A stretch of 45,870 nt of DNA from Casp-actino8 sp964513215 (GTDB taxonomy: Bacteria > Actinomycetota > Acidimicrobiia > Acidimicrobiales > Ilumatobacteraceae). Position numbers and translations under genes: made by a program. Below the pieces are notes generated by a model. The model did no database searches. It was not told the DNA's origin and was given only the letters and a program-made list of their open reading frames with translations. Position 1 is the first letter of the stretch. Every line of letters begins with the position of its first letter. Positions 7,971-15,120 of the stretch are shown here, one piece after another. The stretch is taken from positions 1 through 45,870 of the forward strand of contig CAZELU010000013.1 in assembly GCA_964513215.1 (NCBI GenBank), given 5' to 3'.

Positions 7971-9161
7971 ATGTCGGATGGTCAGAAGACCGGCGGAGTC
8001 GAGTTCGATCCGAACTCCTCGAAGATGCCGCGCTGGATCTGGAAAGCAGTCATCGTCTTCTGGCTCGGCTTCCTGGCCACGATCCTCGTTCGCTACGCGT
8101 ACGACCGCTTGTTCTCCCTACTCATCTTGTTGCTGGTGTCGTTGTTCCTGGCCTTGGCCATCGAACCCGGAGTGGCGCGGTTGGCCCGTCGCGGCTGGCC
8201 TCGCGGCCGCTCGACGCTCGTCATCCTGCTCGGTGTGGTCGTAGCAGTTCTCATCTTCGTCGTGGCGATCGGAACCTTGGTCGGCACACAGGTGGCCGAC
8301 TTGCTGCAGAACTCCGAGCGCTACGTCAATCGCACGGTCAACTTCCTGAACGACACATTCGGCGCGAACATCGACGCTGGTGCCGTGAACGACAGCATCC
8401 AGGATCCGAATGGATCGGTGCAGGAATTCATTCGCAATCGACAAGACGACGCACTGCAACTCTCGGTGACCGCGCTCGGTCTTCTGCTGCAGGGATTCTC
8501 GGTGATGTTGTTCACCTTCTATCTGGTGGCTGATGGCCCGCGTATGCGCCGTGCCATCTGCAGCCGCCTCCCGGCGGCCCGGCAGCAGCGTGTGCTCGAC
8601 ACTTGGGATCTCGCGATCGACAAGACCGGTGGCTACCTGTACTCGCGGGCATTGCTCGCTGGAGCATCGGCGCTCGTGCACTGGATCGCGTTCCAGTCGA
8701 TCGGCACCGCCGCCCCGGTCGCGCTGGCCATCTGGGTCGGCCTGATCTCGCAGTTCATCCCGGTGATCGGAACGTATGTCGCCGGAGTCCTCCCGATTCT
8801 CCTCACGTTCATCGATTCGCCCATCAAGGCGCTGGCGGTCGTGCTCGTGATCATCTTGTATCAGCAGTTGGAGAACTTCTTGATCGCACCGCGCATCACC
8901 GCGCGAACCATGGAGATACATCCGGCCGTGTCGTTCGGTTCGGCGATCGCCGGTGCCGCGTTACTCGGGCCCGTCGGTGCCGTGCTGGCACTTCCCGTGG
9001 CGGCGATGGCGGTGGCATTGGCGTCGGCTTCGGGCGAACGACACGAGCTGATCGACAATCCGCTCGTTCGTGTTGCCGACAAGAAGCCGAAGCGGCACGA
9101 GCGGAACACCGAACACTCGTCCGGCGAGCGCCGTCGTTTTCGACGGGGCCGCGGCGCATGA
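7971..9161 (+). CDS. AI-2E family transporter (PerM/TqsA family permease)
   Basis: Integral membrane protein of 396 aa in the AI-2E exporter/PerM family. A hydrophobic pair sits at residues 20-70, a third helix near 85-110, then an amphipathic central region (LLQNSERYVNRTVNFLND) and a C-terminal bundle containing the family signature (GLISQFIPVIGTYVAGVLPILL, then ENFLIAPRITARTMEIHP). Members export varied substrates, including autoinducer-2 or sodium/protons, so the name does not fix the function. The tail is basic (RRRFRRGRGA). The stop overlaps the start of the asparaginase gene (ATGA). Confidence 0.9.
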   Translation: MSDGQKTGGVEFDPNSSKMPRWIWKAVIVFWLGFLATILVRYAYDRLFSLLILLLVSLFLALAIEPGVARLARRGWPRGRSTLVILLGVVVAVLIFVVAIGTLVGTQVADLLQNSERYVNRTVNFLNDTFGANIDAGAVNDSIQDPNGSVQEFIRNRQDDALQLSVTALGLLLQGFSVMLFTFYLVADGPRMRRAICSRLPAARQQRVLDTWDLAIDKTGGYLYSRALLAGASALVHWIAFQSIGTAAPVALAIWVGLISQFIPVIGTYVAGVLPILLTFIDSPIKALAVVLVIILYQQLENFLIAPRITARTMEIHPAVSFGSAIAGAALLGPVGAVLALPVAAMAVALASASGERHELIDNPLVRVADKKPKRHERNTEHSSGERRRFRRGRGA

Positions 9162-10162
9162 GCATCGGTTCGGTCGATCCGCTGGCCGGCTACGAACCGA
9201 TCGCGGCGTCGTTCCGCAGTGGTCAGCTCGAGTCGGTTCATCACGCGGCAGTGGTCGCTCTCGACTCCGATGGTCGCGTGGCGTTCGCCGCCGGCGACCC
9301 GGCTCTGGACGTCTACCCCCGTTCGTCGATGAAGCCCCTCCAGGCCAACGCGATGTTGGCGTGTGGTCTCGACCTTCCCGACGACCTGCTCGCGCTGGTG
9401 TGCTCGAGCCACGACGGCTTACCTCAGCATCTCGACGGAGTACGTCGCATCCTGGCGACCGTCGGCCTCGATGAGAGCGCTTTGTGCAACACACCCGACT
9501 TGCCGCTCGACGACGATGAGGCCCACGACGTCCTGCGTCGTGGTGGTCGTGAATCGTCGCTGCAGCAGAATTGCTCAGGCAAGCACGCGGGAATGCTCGC
9601 CACCTGTGTGGCGGCCGGATGGTCACGTGATGCGTCCTATCTGTCCGAAGACCACCCGTTGCAACGCGCGATCACCGATTCGCTACCCGCGTTGACCTCC
9701 GGCACGGTTGCGGCTATCGGTGTCGACGGCTGTGGAGCGCCGGCGCACGTGATCAGCCTCATCGGCTTGGCCCACGCTTTTCGCAACCTGGCCACGGGTG
9801 AAGCGGGTGAGCACGGCCGGCGGATTCATCGCGCGATGACCTCTCATCCCGAGATGGTGGGCGGACCGAAGCGCGATGTGACGCTCGTGATGCGGGGGAT
9901 TACTGGACTCATGGCCAAGGACGGAGCCGAAGGTGTGTTCGCCGTGGCTCTTCCCGACGGGCGCGCCGTGGCCATGAAGGTGGCCGACGGAGCCAATCGT
10001 GCTCGTCCACCGATCATGCGTGGCGCGTTGTCCCTTCTCGGCATCGACACGTCGTTGGTCGACCCGAGTGCGTTCGCATCTCCCATCCTCGGCCATGGAC
10101 GACCGGTGGGAGAAGTGCGTATCGTCGGATCACTGGCGGCCGCAGTCGGAAGCCAGAACTGA
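9158..10162 (+). CDS. asparaginase (AnsA/asparaginase II family)
   Basis: Protein of 334 aa in the asparaginase II family (Pfam PF06089, Rhizobium etli AnsA-like), unrelated in fold to the E. coli enzymes. Recognised by YPRSSMKPLQANAML near the N-terminus (Ser-Ser-x-Lys catalytic motif), SSHDGLPQHLDGVRRIL, QQNCSGKHAGMLA, and GVDGCGAPAH. It is expected to convert L-asparagine to aspartate and ammonia in the cytosol. The ATG overlaps the preceding stop, so it is probably translationally coupled to the permease gene; the MBL-fold gene follows after 6 bp. Confidence 0.88.
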   Translation: MSIGSVDPLAGYEPIAASFRSGQLESVHHAAVVALDSDGRVAFAAGDPALDVYPRSSMKPLQANAMLACGLDLPDDLLALVCSSHDGLPQHLDGVRRILATVGLDESALCNTPDLPLDDDEAHDVLRRGGRESSLQQNCSGKHAGMLATCVAAGWSRDASYLSEDHPLQRAITDSLPALTSGTVAAIGVDGCGAPAHVISLIGLAHAFRNLATGEAGEHGRRIHRAMTSHPEMVGGPKRDVTLVMRGITGLMAKDGAEGVFAVALPDGRAVAMKVADGANRARPPIMRGALSLLGIDTSLVDPSAFASPILGHGRPVGEVRIVGSLAAAVGSQN

Positions 10163-10168
10163 TCTCCG

Positions 10169-11194
10169 ATGGCTGGCATCCCCTTCGTCCCTCCGATCGA
10201 TTCGCTCGAGTACGGAACCGTCGCGTCGGTGAGCCCTCTCATTCGTCGCATCGTCGCGCGCAATCCATCGCGGTTCACGTTCACCGGAACCGGCACCTAT
10301 TTGGTGGGGGCAGGCCGTGACATCGCGATCATCGACCCCGGCCCCGATCTCCCCGAGCACCGCCGGGCTCTCGAAGACGCAGTTCGCGATCACGAGGTTC
10401 GCGCGATCGTAATCACCCACTGCCACACCGACCACGTGGGCCTGGCGGCTTGGGCTCGTGAACTCACCGGTGCTCCCACGGTTTCGTGGAAACCGCATGG
10501 CGACGTCGGCATTCTCGACAACGACGCCGACATGAAAGTGATGGAGTCCTTGGCTCCACCGCCCAAGACCGCTGAGCAGATCGAAGAGGAGCGCGAGATC
10601 GCGCGCAAGGCCGGGCTCGATCCCGACGACGCGGAGATGCGCGAGTCAGTCGACACCGACTTCGTGCCCGACATTCAGGTCGATGACGGCGACGTGGCGG
10701 TGGCTGGCGACGGCTGGACGCTGCGCGCGGTGCACACACCTGGACACACGTCGAATCACATGTGCGTGGCCCTCGATGAAGAAGAGGCTTTGTTCACTGG
10801 CGATCACATCATGGGTTGGAGCACCACGATCGTGTCGCCACCCGACGGCGACATGCGCGATTACCTCACGTCACTCGCCAAGGTTCAACGTCGTGGTGAC
10901 CGAGTGTTGTGGCCCACCCACGGAGCGCCAGTCACCGATCCGGCGCCGTTCCTTTCCGCGTACTACGACCATCGCCTCGCTCGGGAGGCCCAGGTACTGG
11001 CCTGCGTCGCCGATGGCATCGGCACCGTTGCTCCGATGGTGCGACGGATGTACGCCGCTGTCGCACCCGAACTGCACATCCCGGCTGCTCGTAGCGTGCT
11101 CGCCCATCTCACGCAGTTGACCGCGGAAGGCCGTCTGTTGGTGGTCGACGACGACGGCCCGGCGCGGCTGTCGAGCACGTATCGCTTGCCCTGA
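10169..11194 (+). CDS. MBL-fold metallo-hydrolase (LACTB2-like)
   Basis: Metallo-beta-lactamase-fold hydrolase of 341 aa. THCHTDHVGLAAW is the HxHxDH metal motif (about residues 90-95). HTPGHTSNHMCV gives the next His, FTGDHIMGW the bridging Asp, and PTHGAPV the last His. The C-terminal 60 residues (YAAVAPELHIPAARSVLAHL) look like the winged-helix tail of LACTB2-type proteins, which include RNA endonucleases; a glyoxalase II-like thioesterase is the alternative. An insertion rich in Glu and Lys lies at about residues 125-160. Co-transcribed with the asparaginase gene. Confidence 0.85.
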   Translation: MAGIPFVPPIDSLEYGTVASVSPLIRRIVARNPSRFTFTGTGTYLVGAGRDIAIIDPGPDLPEHRRALEDAVRDHEVRAIVITHCHTDHVGLAAWARELTGAPTVSWKPHGDVGILDNDADMKVMESLAPPPKTAEQIEEEREIARKAGLDPDDAEMRESVDTDFVPDIQVDDGDVAVAGDGWTLRAVHTPGHTSNHMCVALDEEEALFTGDHIMGWSTTIVSPPDGDMRDYLTSLAKVQRRGDRVLWPTHGAPVTDPAPFLSAYYDHRLAREAQVLACVADGIGTVAPMVRRMYAAVAPELHIPAARSVLAHLTQLTAEGRLLVVDDDGPARLSSTYRLP

Positions 11195-11222
11195 CGCTCA
11201 CCACGGCCACTCGAGTTCTCGC

Positions 11223-11228
11223 TACCAT
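11223..11228 (+). promoter_or_regulatory. -10 box of the haloalkane dehalogenase gene
   Basis: TACCAT ends 7 nt before the ATG at 11236, in a 41-bp gap. No clear -35 box is seen. Confidence 0.5.
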
Positions 11229-11235
11229 CGCATCG

Positions 11236-12150
11236 ATGGACGTGTTGCGCACTCCCGAGTCGGCTTTCGCCGCTCTTCCCAATTGGCCGTACGAGCCGGT
11301 GTACACCGACGTCACGGCGCACGACGGAACGACATTGCGAGTGCACCACGTCGACGTGGGTCCGAGCGATGCGAGCGAAACGATCTTGTGCATGCACGGT
11401 GAACCCACCTGGGCGTATCTGTACCGCACGATGATCCCAGTGTTCGTGGCGGCCGGTCATCGCGTGATCGCCCCCGATCTGGTCGGCTTCGGACGCAGCG
11501 ACAAGCCGACCAAGATGACCGACCACACATATGAGCGTCACGTCGACTGGATGAGTCAGTGGCTTCTCGCCAACAACCTGCACAACCTCACGCTCGTGTG
11601 TCAGGACTGGGGTGGCTTGATCGGACTGCGCGTCGCGATGGCTTTACCGCAGCGGTTCGCGCGCATCGTGGTGGCCAACACCGGTCTGCCCACCGGCGAT
11701 CCCGAACCGAACGAAGCGTTCTTGAAGTGGCGCGAGTTCAGCCAGAAGGCCGATCCGTTCCCGACTTCGGCGATCGTCCAGGGTGGATGCACCAGTAAGC
11801 CGCTCGCACCCGGAGTGATGGCCGCGTACGACGCGCCGTTTCCTTCCGAGGAGTACAAGGCTGGGCCCAAGATCATGCCGTCACTCGTACCGGCATCGTT
11901 GAACGACCCGTCGAGCAAACCCAATCGCGAAGCCTGGGAAGCGCTTCGGTCGTGGACCAAGCCGCTGGTGACGATGTTCGGCGACAGCGATCCGGTCACG
12001 CGCAACGGTGAATGGATCTTCCGCAAGAGCGTGCCCGGGGCGGCCGGTATGCCGCATCAGACGATCGAAGGGGGTGGCCACTTCTTGCAAGAGGATCGTG
12101 GTCCCGAATTCGCATCGGCTGTCAACGCGTTCGTGGCCAAGACGCACTAA
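11236..12150 (+). CDS. haloalkane dehalogenase (HLD-I type)
   Basis: Alpha/beta-hydrolase of 304 aa that hydrolyses carbon-halogen bonds by an Asp nucleophile. HGEPTW (54-59) is the oxyanion motif of the DhlA branch. QDWGG places the nucleophile at D124 with the halide-binding Trp at 125, the same numbers as Xanthobacter DhlA. The catalytic His is H282 in GGGHFLQEDRG. This set favours haloalkane dehalogenase over epoxide hydrolase or fluoroacetate dehalogenase; the natural substrate is unknown. Leaderless start. Its TAA overlaps the stop of the convergent HNH gene. Confidence 0.88.
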   Translation: MDVLRTPESAFAALPNWPYEPVYTDVTAHDGTTLRVHHVDVGPSDASETILCMHGEPTWAYLYRTMIPVFVAAGHRVIAPDLVGFGRSDKPTKMTDHTYERHVDWMSQWLLANNLHNLTLVCQDWGGLIGLRVAMALPQRFARIVVANTGLPTGDPEPNEAFLKWREFSQKADPFPTSAIVQGGCTSKPLAPGVMAAYDAPFPSEEYKAGPKIMPSLVPASLNDPSSKPNREAWEALRSWTKPLVTMFGDSDPVTRNGEWIFRKSVPGAAGMPHQTIEGGGHFLQEDRGPEFASAVNAFVAKTH

Positions 12151-12572
12151 GAGTTGCGTTCGTTTTTCGTGAGCCGTCGCAATTGCGAGGCCACGTACGG
12201 GCGGATGCGCCTCATGCCCCCGCGCTCGGCGAACGCGGTCTCCAATCGTCGTAGGGCCGCGATCACGGCTGCTCGGTTCGGCTCCCAGCCGCGCCGTTCG
12301 CATTCGTCGATCCACTCGGCCGGTGTGACGTGCCCACGTTGACCGTTGCATCGGCGACAGGCGGCGACTTCGTTCTCGATGATGCTCGGGCCACCTTTGA
12401 TGCGGGGCACGAGATGCTCGGTTGTGGCTTCCACCAGGCCGATGTCGATCGGTCGGCGACACCAGATGCACTCGGCGCCGTCGCGGTCGAGAATTGCGGC
12501 CATCCGCGCCCGTCGCCCCAACTCACGCCGCTCGGGTTGGCGCCAGTTCGCGTCGAACCGTCGGGACGTCAC
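12147..12572 (-). CDS. HNH endonuclease family protein
   Basis: Small HNH nuclease-like protein of 141 aa. CIWCRRPI and CRRCNGQRG give the two CxxC zinc pairs around the TTEHLVPRIKGGPSIIENEVAAC core, where the His and the later Asn of the HNH motif can be seen. A basic, arginine-rich helix precedes the domain and another follows it, which fits nucleic-acid binding. Such solitary HNH genes are common in actinobacteria and mostly of unknown role. The start is a GTG; the ATG just upstream is out of frame. Divergent from gluQ with a 58-bp gap that holds a palindrome. Confidence 0.85.
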   Translation of the reverse strand: MTSRRFDANWRQPERRELGRRARMAAILDRDGAECIWCRRPIDIGLVEATTEHLVPRIKGGPSIIENEVAACRRCNGQRGHVTPAEWIDECERRGWEPNRAAVIAALRRLETAFAERGGMRRIRPYVASQLRRLTKNERNS

Positions 12573-12581
12573 GGTTTCATC

Positions 12582-12599
12582 TCACCAGAATCCTGGTGA
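12582..12599. promoter_or_regulatory. palindrome between the HNH gene and gluQ (possible operator)
   Basis: TCACCAG-AATC-CTGGTGA is a perfect 7-bp inverted repeat with a 4-nt spacer in the 58-bp divergent gap. It begins 10 nt upstream of the HNH gene start, so a protein bound there would cover that promoter. Confidence 0.4.
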
Positions 12600-12630
12600 T
12601 CCGTGCGATTCGGCCCACCGATTGGTGACA

Positions 12631-13548
12631 ATGAGAATCGTGACTCGAGGCCGCTTCGCTCCGTCGCCGACCGGTGTACTGCACGTGGGCAATCTGCGAA
12701 CTGCCATCGCCGCATACGTCGGAGCTCGGGCCGCCGGGGGCGATTTCGTGGTTCGTATCGAGGATCTCGATCGTGCGAACAGCACGTTCGATCACGAGCA
12801 GTCGCAGATTCGCGACCTACGTGGCCTGGGTATCGAGTTCGATCCTGTGGTGGTTCGTCAGAGCGGGCGATTCGCGGTGTACGACGAGGTCATCGCCGAC
12901 TTGAACGCCCGCGGCCTCACCTACGAATGCTTCTGCTCGCGTCGTGAGATTCGCGAGGCGGCCAGCGCTCCTCACGGCGCTCTCCCGGACGGCGCATACC
13001 CGGGCACGTGCCGTGATCTGAGCGCCGACGAGAGGCGTGAACGTGCACGTGCCGGGCGGTCGCCGGCCATCCGACTGCGAACCGACGGTGAGTCGTACGA
13101 GTTGATCGACGCGATTCACGGCGCGTATCGCGGAACGGTCGACGACGTGGTGCTCCGACGCAACGACGGTGTGCCCGCGTACAACCTGGCCGTGGTGGTG
13201 GACGATGCGTGGCAAGAGGTCACGCACGTGGTGCGTGGCGACGATCTGCTGTCGTCGACCCCACGTCAAATCCATCTGCAGCGTCTTCTCGGTCACCCCA
13301 CTCCCGAGTACGCGCACGTGCCACTCGTGCTCGGTGCCGACGGCGAACGGCTGGCCAAGCGACACGGTGCGGTGACTCTGTCCGACCTCGCCGCGCTCGG
13401 CGAGTCGGTCGAGGCCGTGCGTGACGAATTGTTGACGAGCCTCGGTCTGCCGACTGGTCCGCTCGGTGATGTGGCTCGACGATTCGACTGGTCGCAGATC
13501 GACAAGAGCCCGTGGACCATCCCGGCGCGCTGGCAGACTCGAGGGTGA
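12631..13548 (+). CDS. gluQ: glutamyl-Q tRNA(Asp) synthetase
   Basis: Truncated paralogue of glutamyl-tRNA synthetase (about 305 aa) that charges glutamate onto queuosine at position 34 of tRNA-Asp. RGRFAPSPTGVLHVGN holds the HIGH-type motif, RIEDLD follows, and CFCSRRE plus YPGTC form the zinc site typical of GluQRS. The second signature is LAKRHGAV. The anticodon-binding domain of full GluRS is absent, as expected. The start may be the ATG at 12631 or an in-frame GTG at 12640, which has GACAAT, a near -10 box, 7 nt before it. The stop overlaps the ATG of the 2OG oxygenase gene. Confidence 0.92.
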   Translation: MRIVTRGRFAPSPTGVLHVGNLRTAIAAYVGARAAGGDFVVRIEDLDRANSTFDHEQSQIRDLRGLGIEFDPVVVRQSGRFAVYDEVIADLNARGLTYECFCSRREIREAASAPHGALPDGAYPGTCRDLSADERRERARAGRSPAIRLRTDGESYELIDAIHGAYRGTVDDVVLRRNDGVPAYNLAVVVDDAWQEVTHVVRGDDLLSSTPRQIHLQRLLGHPTPEYAHVPLVLGADGERLAKRHGAVTLSDLAALGESVEAVRDELLTSLGLPTGPLGDVARRFDWSQIDKSPWTIPARWQTRG

Positions 13549-14135
13549 TGAGCCTCGACGACCTGCAGCGTGTCCTCGCGTACGACGACGCGATCGATCC
13601 GACCGACGACTTGCGGATCGTCGGACCCGAGTTGTTGGTCCTGCCGTTCTGGACACCGGCGATGTGCTCGGCCGTGATTCGCGCCGCCGAAGCGGTGGGT
13701 GGGTTCAGTCCGCAACCCGACGATCCGGTTCCCGGCCACGAGGTGAGCCTGGCCGCCATCAGTCCAGCGCTGTTCGAGGCGGTGCAGAACGACCTCGGGT
13801 ACCGGATCTGGCCGATCCTGCGGCGTGAATGGCCGCTCATCGACTACCACGGGCTTCGCGACGTCTTCGTCATCAAGTACTCGAGTGATTCCCAGACCGA
13901 ATTACGCATCCATCACGACGTGGCCCAGGTGTCGGCCTCGGTGAAGTTGAACGACGGCTACGAAGGTGCCGAACTCGACTTCCCACGCCAGCAGTTCAGT
14001 AATCGCGATCTGCCGATCGGTTCTCTGCTCGTGTGGCCATCACTCGTGACGCACCCGCATCAGACGCTCCCGCTTCGATCGGGAGTGAAGTACGCGCTCA
14101 CGATCTGGTTCGAGTTGCCCGCGCAGTACAACTGA
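13548..14135 (+). CDS. 2-oxoglutarate/Fe(II)-dependent oxygenase, prolyl 4-hydroxylase type
   Basis: Protein of 195 aa with a P4H-type double-stranded beta-helix domain. The HxD of the iron triad is in ELRIHHDVAQVSAS. The block YEGAELDFPRQQF is the usual strand after it. The distal His and the 2OG-binding basic residue lie in LVTHPHQTLPLRSGVKYALTIW. The N-terminal 100 residues resemble procollagen-lysine/P4H relatives (WPILRREWPLIDYHGLRDVFVIKYS). The target, protein or small molecule, is unknown. Translationally coupled to gluQ (TGATG overlap); an in-frame GTG directly precedes the ATG. Confidence 0.82.
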   Translation: MSLDDLQRVLAYDDAIDPTDDLRIVGPELLVLPFWTPAMCSAVIRAAEAVGGFSPQPDDPVPGHEVSLAAISPALFEAVQNDLGYRIWPILRREWPLIDYHGLRDVFVIKYSSDSQTELRIHHDVAQVSASVKLNDGYEGAELDFPRQQFSNRDLPIGSLLVWPSLVTHPHQTLPLRSGVKYALTIWFELPAQYN

Positions 14136-14200
14136 CCGCGTCCCGAGTGACACGGGTATCCGCCAACTGAGCGGCGTGTCTCACTACTTTCGTCGTCATC

Positions 14201-15097
14201 GTGCGAAGCGTGGCGGTGACTCGATCGATTGGTTGGCTCACACTTCCTTTGTCGTTGGCCGCACCGTTGATCGCTTCGTCGTGTTCGACTGCTACTGGTA
14301 CCGCTGTGGAAGCGGCCACGCGACCGGCGGCCACCATCGACTTGCCACCGCTCGTGGCGCAGCCGACCACGACTCCGCCGCCCTCGACCGCCGCTCCCGT
14401 CGTTTCGTCCACCACCGTTCCTCCTCCGCAGGTGGTCACCGTTCCGGTGGGGGCCCCGGTCGAGTTGATCGAACCCATCGGACGGCAGTCGGGTGCGGGC
14501 GCGGCGGCGGTTCAGCAACGCCTGCTCGATCTCGGCTTCTGGCTCCAGGCGGTCAACGGTGACTTCGGAGTCACCACCCGACAGGCCCTGCAGGCCTTTC
14601 AGAAGTACTACGGCCTCGAGCCCTCCGAGTCGGTGGACGTCGCAACGGCCGATGCCCTGAACAACGCGACGATTCGCGCGCACGGATTGTCGACGTCGGG
14701 AACTCTCGTGGAGGTCGACAAGAACCGGCAGCTCATGTTCTTGGTTCAGGACGGGGTGACTGTCTGGACCTTCAACATCTCCACCGGGAGCGGCGTGCCG
14801 TACGTGTCACGAGACAAGAACGAGTGGGGCAAGTGGGTCCGCGGCGATTCGCAGACCCCCGACGGAATCTTCCAGATCAATCGTGAGTACACGAAGGGCT
14901 GGCGGGAGGGTGACCTGGGCGAGATCTATCGGCCCAAGTACTTCAACGGTGGCATCGCTCTGCACGGTGCGTACAAGATCCCGCCGTATCCCGCTTCGCA
15001 CGGCTGCGTTCGGCTGTCGACCCCGGCCATGGACTTCGTGTGGTCGTCCGGACTGGTGCCGCGGGGCACCATGGTCTGGGTTCATTCGCAGGCGTAG
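14201..15097 (+). CDS. L,D-transpeptidase lipoprotein with peptidoglycan-binding domain
   Basis: Exported lipoprotein of 298 aa that crosslinks peptidoglycan (3-3 links). The signal peptide ends in a lipobox, LIASSC, with the lipidated Cys near residue 28. A Pro/Thr/Val-rich linker follows to about 85, then a PG_binding_1 domain (VQQRLLDLGFWLQAVNGDFGVTTRQALQAF, about 98-130), then the YkuD catalytic domain to the end. The active site is SHGCVRLSTPAMDF. TACTTT lies 10 nt before the GTG start, a poor fit to a leaderless promoter. Confidence 0.9.
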   Translation: MRSVAVTRSIGWLTLPLSLAAPLIASSCSTATGTAVEAATRPAATIDLPPLVAQPTTTPPPSTAAPVVSSTTVPPPQVVTVPVGAPVELIEPIGRQSGAGAAAVQQRLLDLGFWLQAVNGDFGVTTRQALQAFQKYYGLEPSESVDVATADALNNATIRAHGLSTSGTLVEVDKNRQLMFLVQDGVTVWTFNISTGSGVPYVSRDKNEWGKWVRGDSQTPDGIFQINREYTKGWREGDLGEIYRPKYFNGGIALHGAYKIPPYPASHGCVRLSTPAMDFVWSSGLVPRGTMVWVHSQA

Positions 15098-15108
15098 ACG
15101 GGCTGTGG

Positions 15109-15114
15109 CACTCT
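15109..15114 (+). promoter_or_regulatory. possible weak -10 box of the beta-galactosidase gene
   Basis: CACTCT ends exactly 6 nt before the GTG at 15121. It matches TANNNT except at the first base, so it is weaker support than the exact matches. Confidence 0.35.
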
Positions 15115-15120
15115 GTGCGA

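Noticed and set aside
15040..15120. Longer beta-galactosidase start at 15040
   Set aside because: It would overlap the end of the L,D-transpeptidase gene; the GTG at 15121 gives the normal N-terminus and has a possible -10 box.
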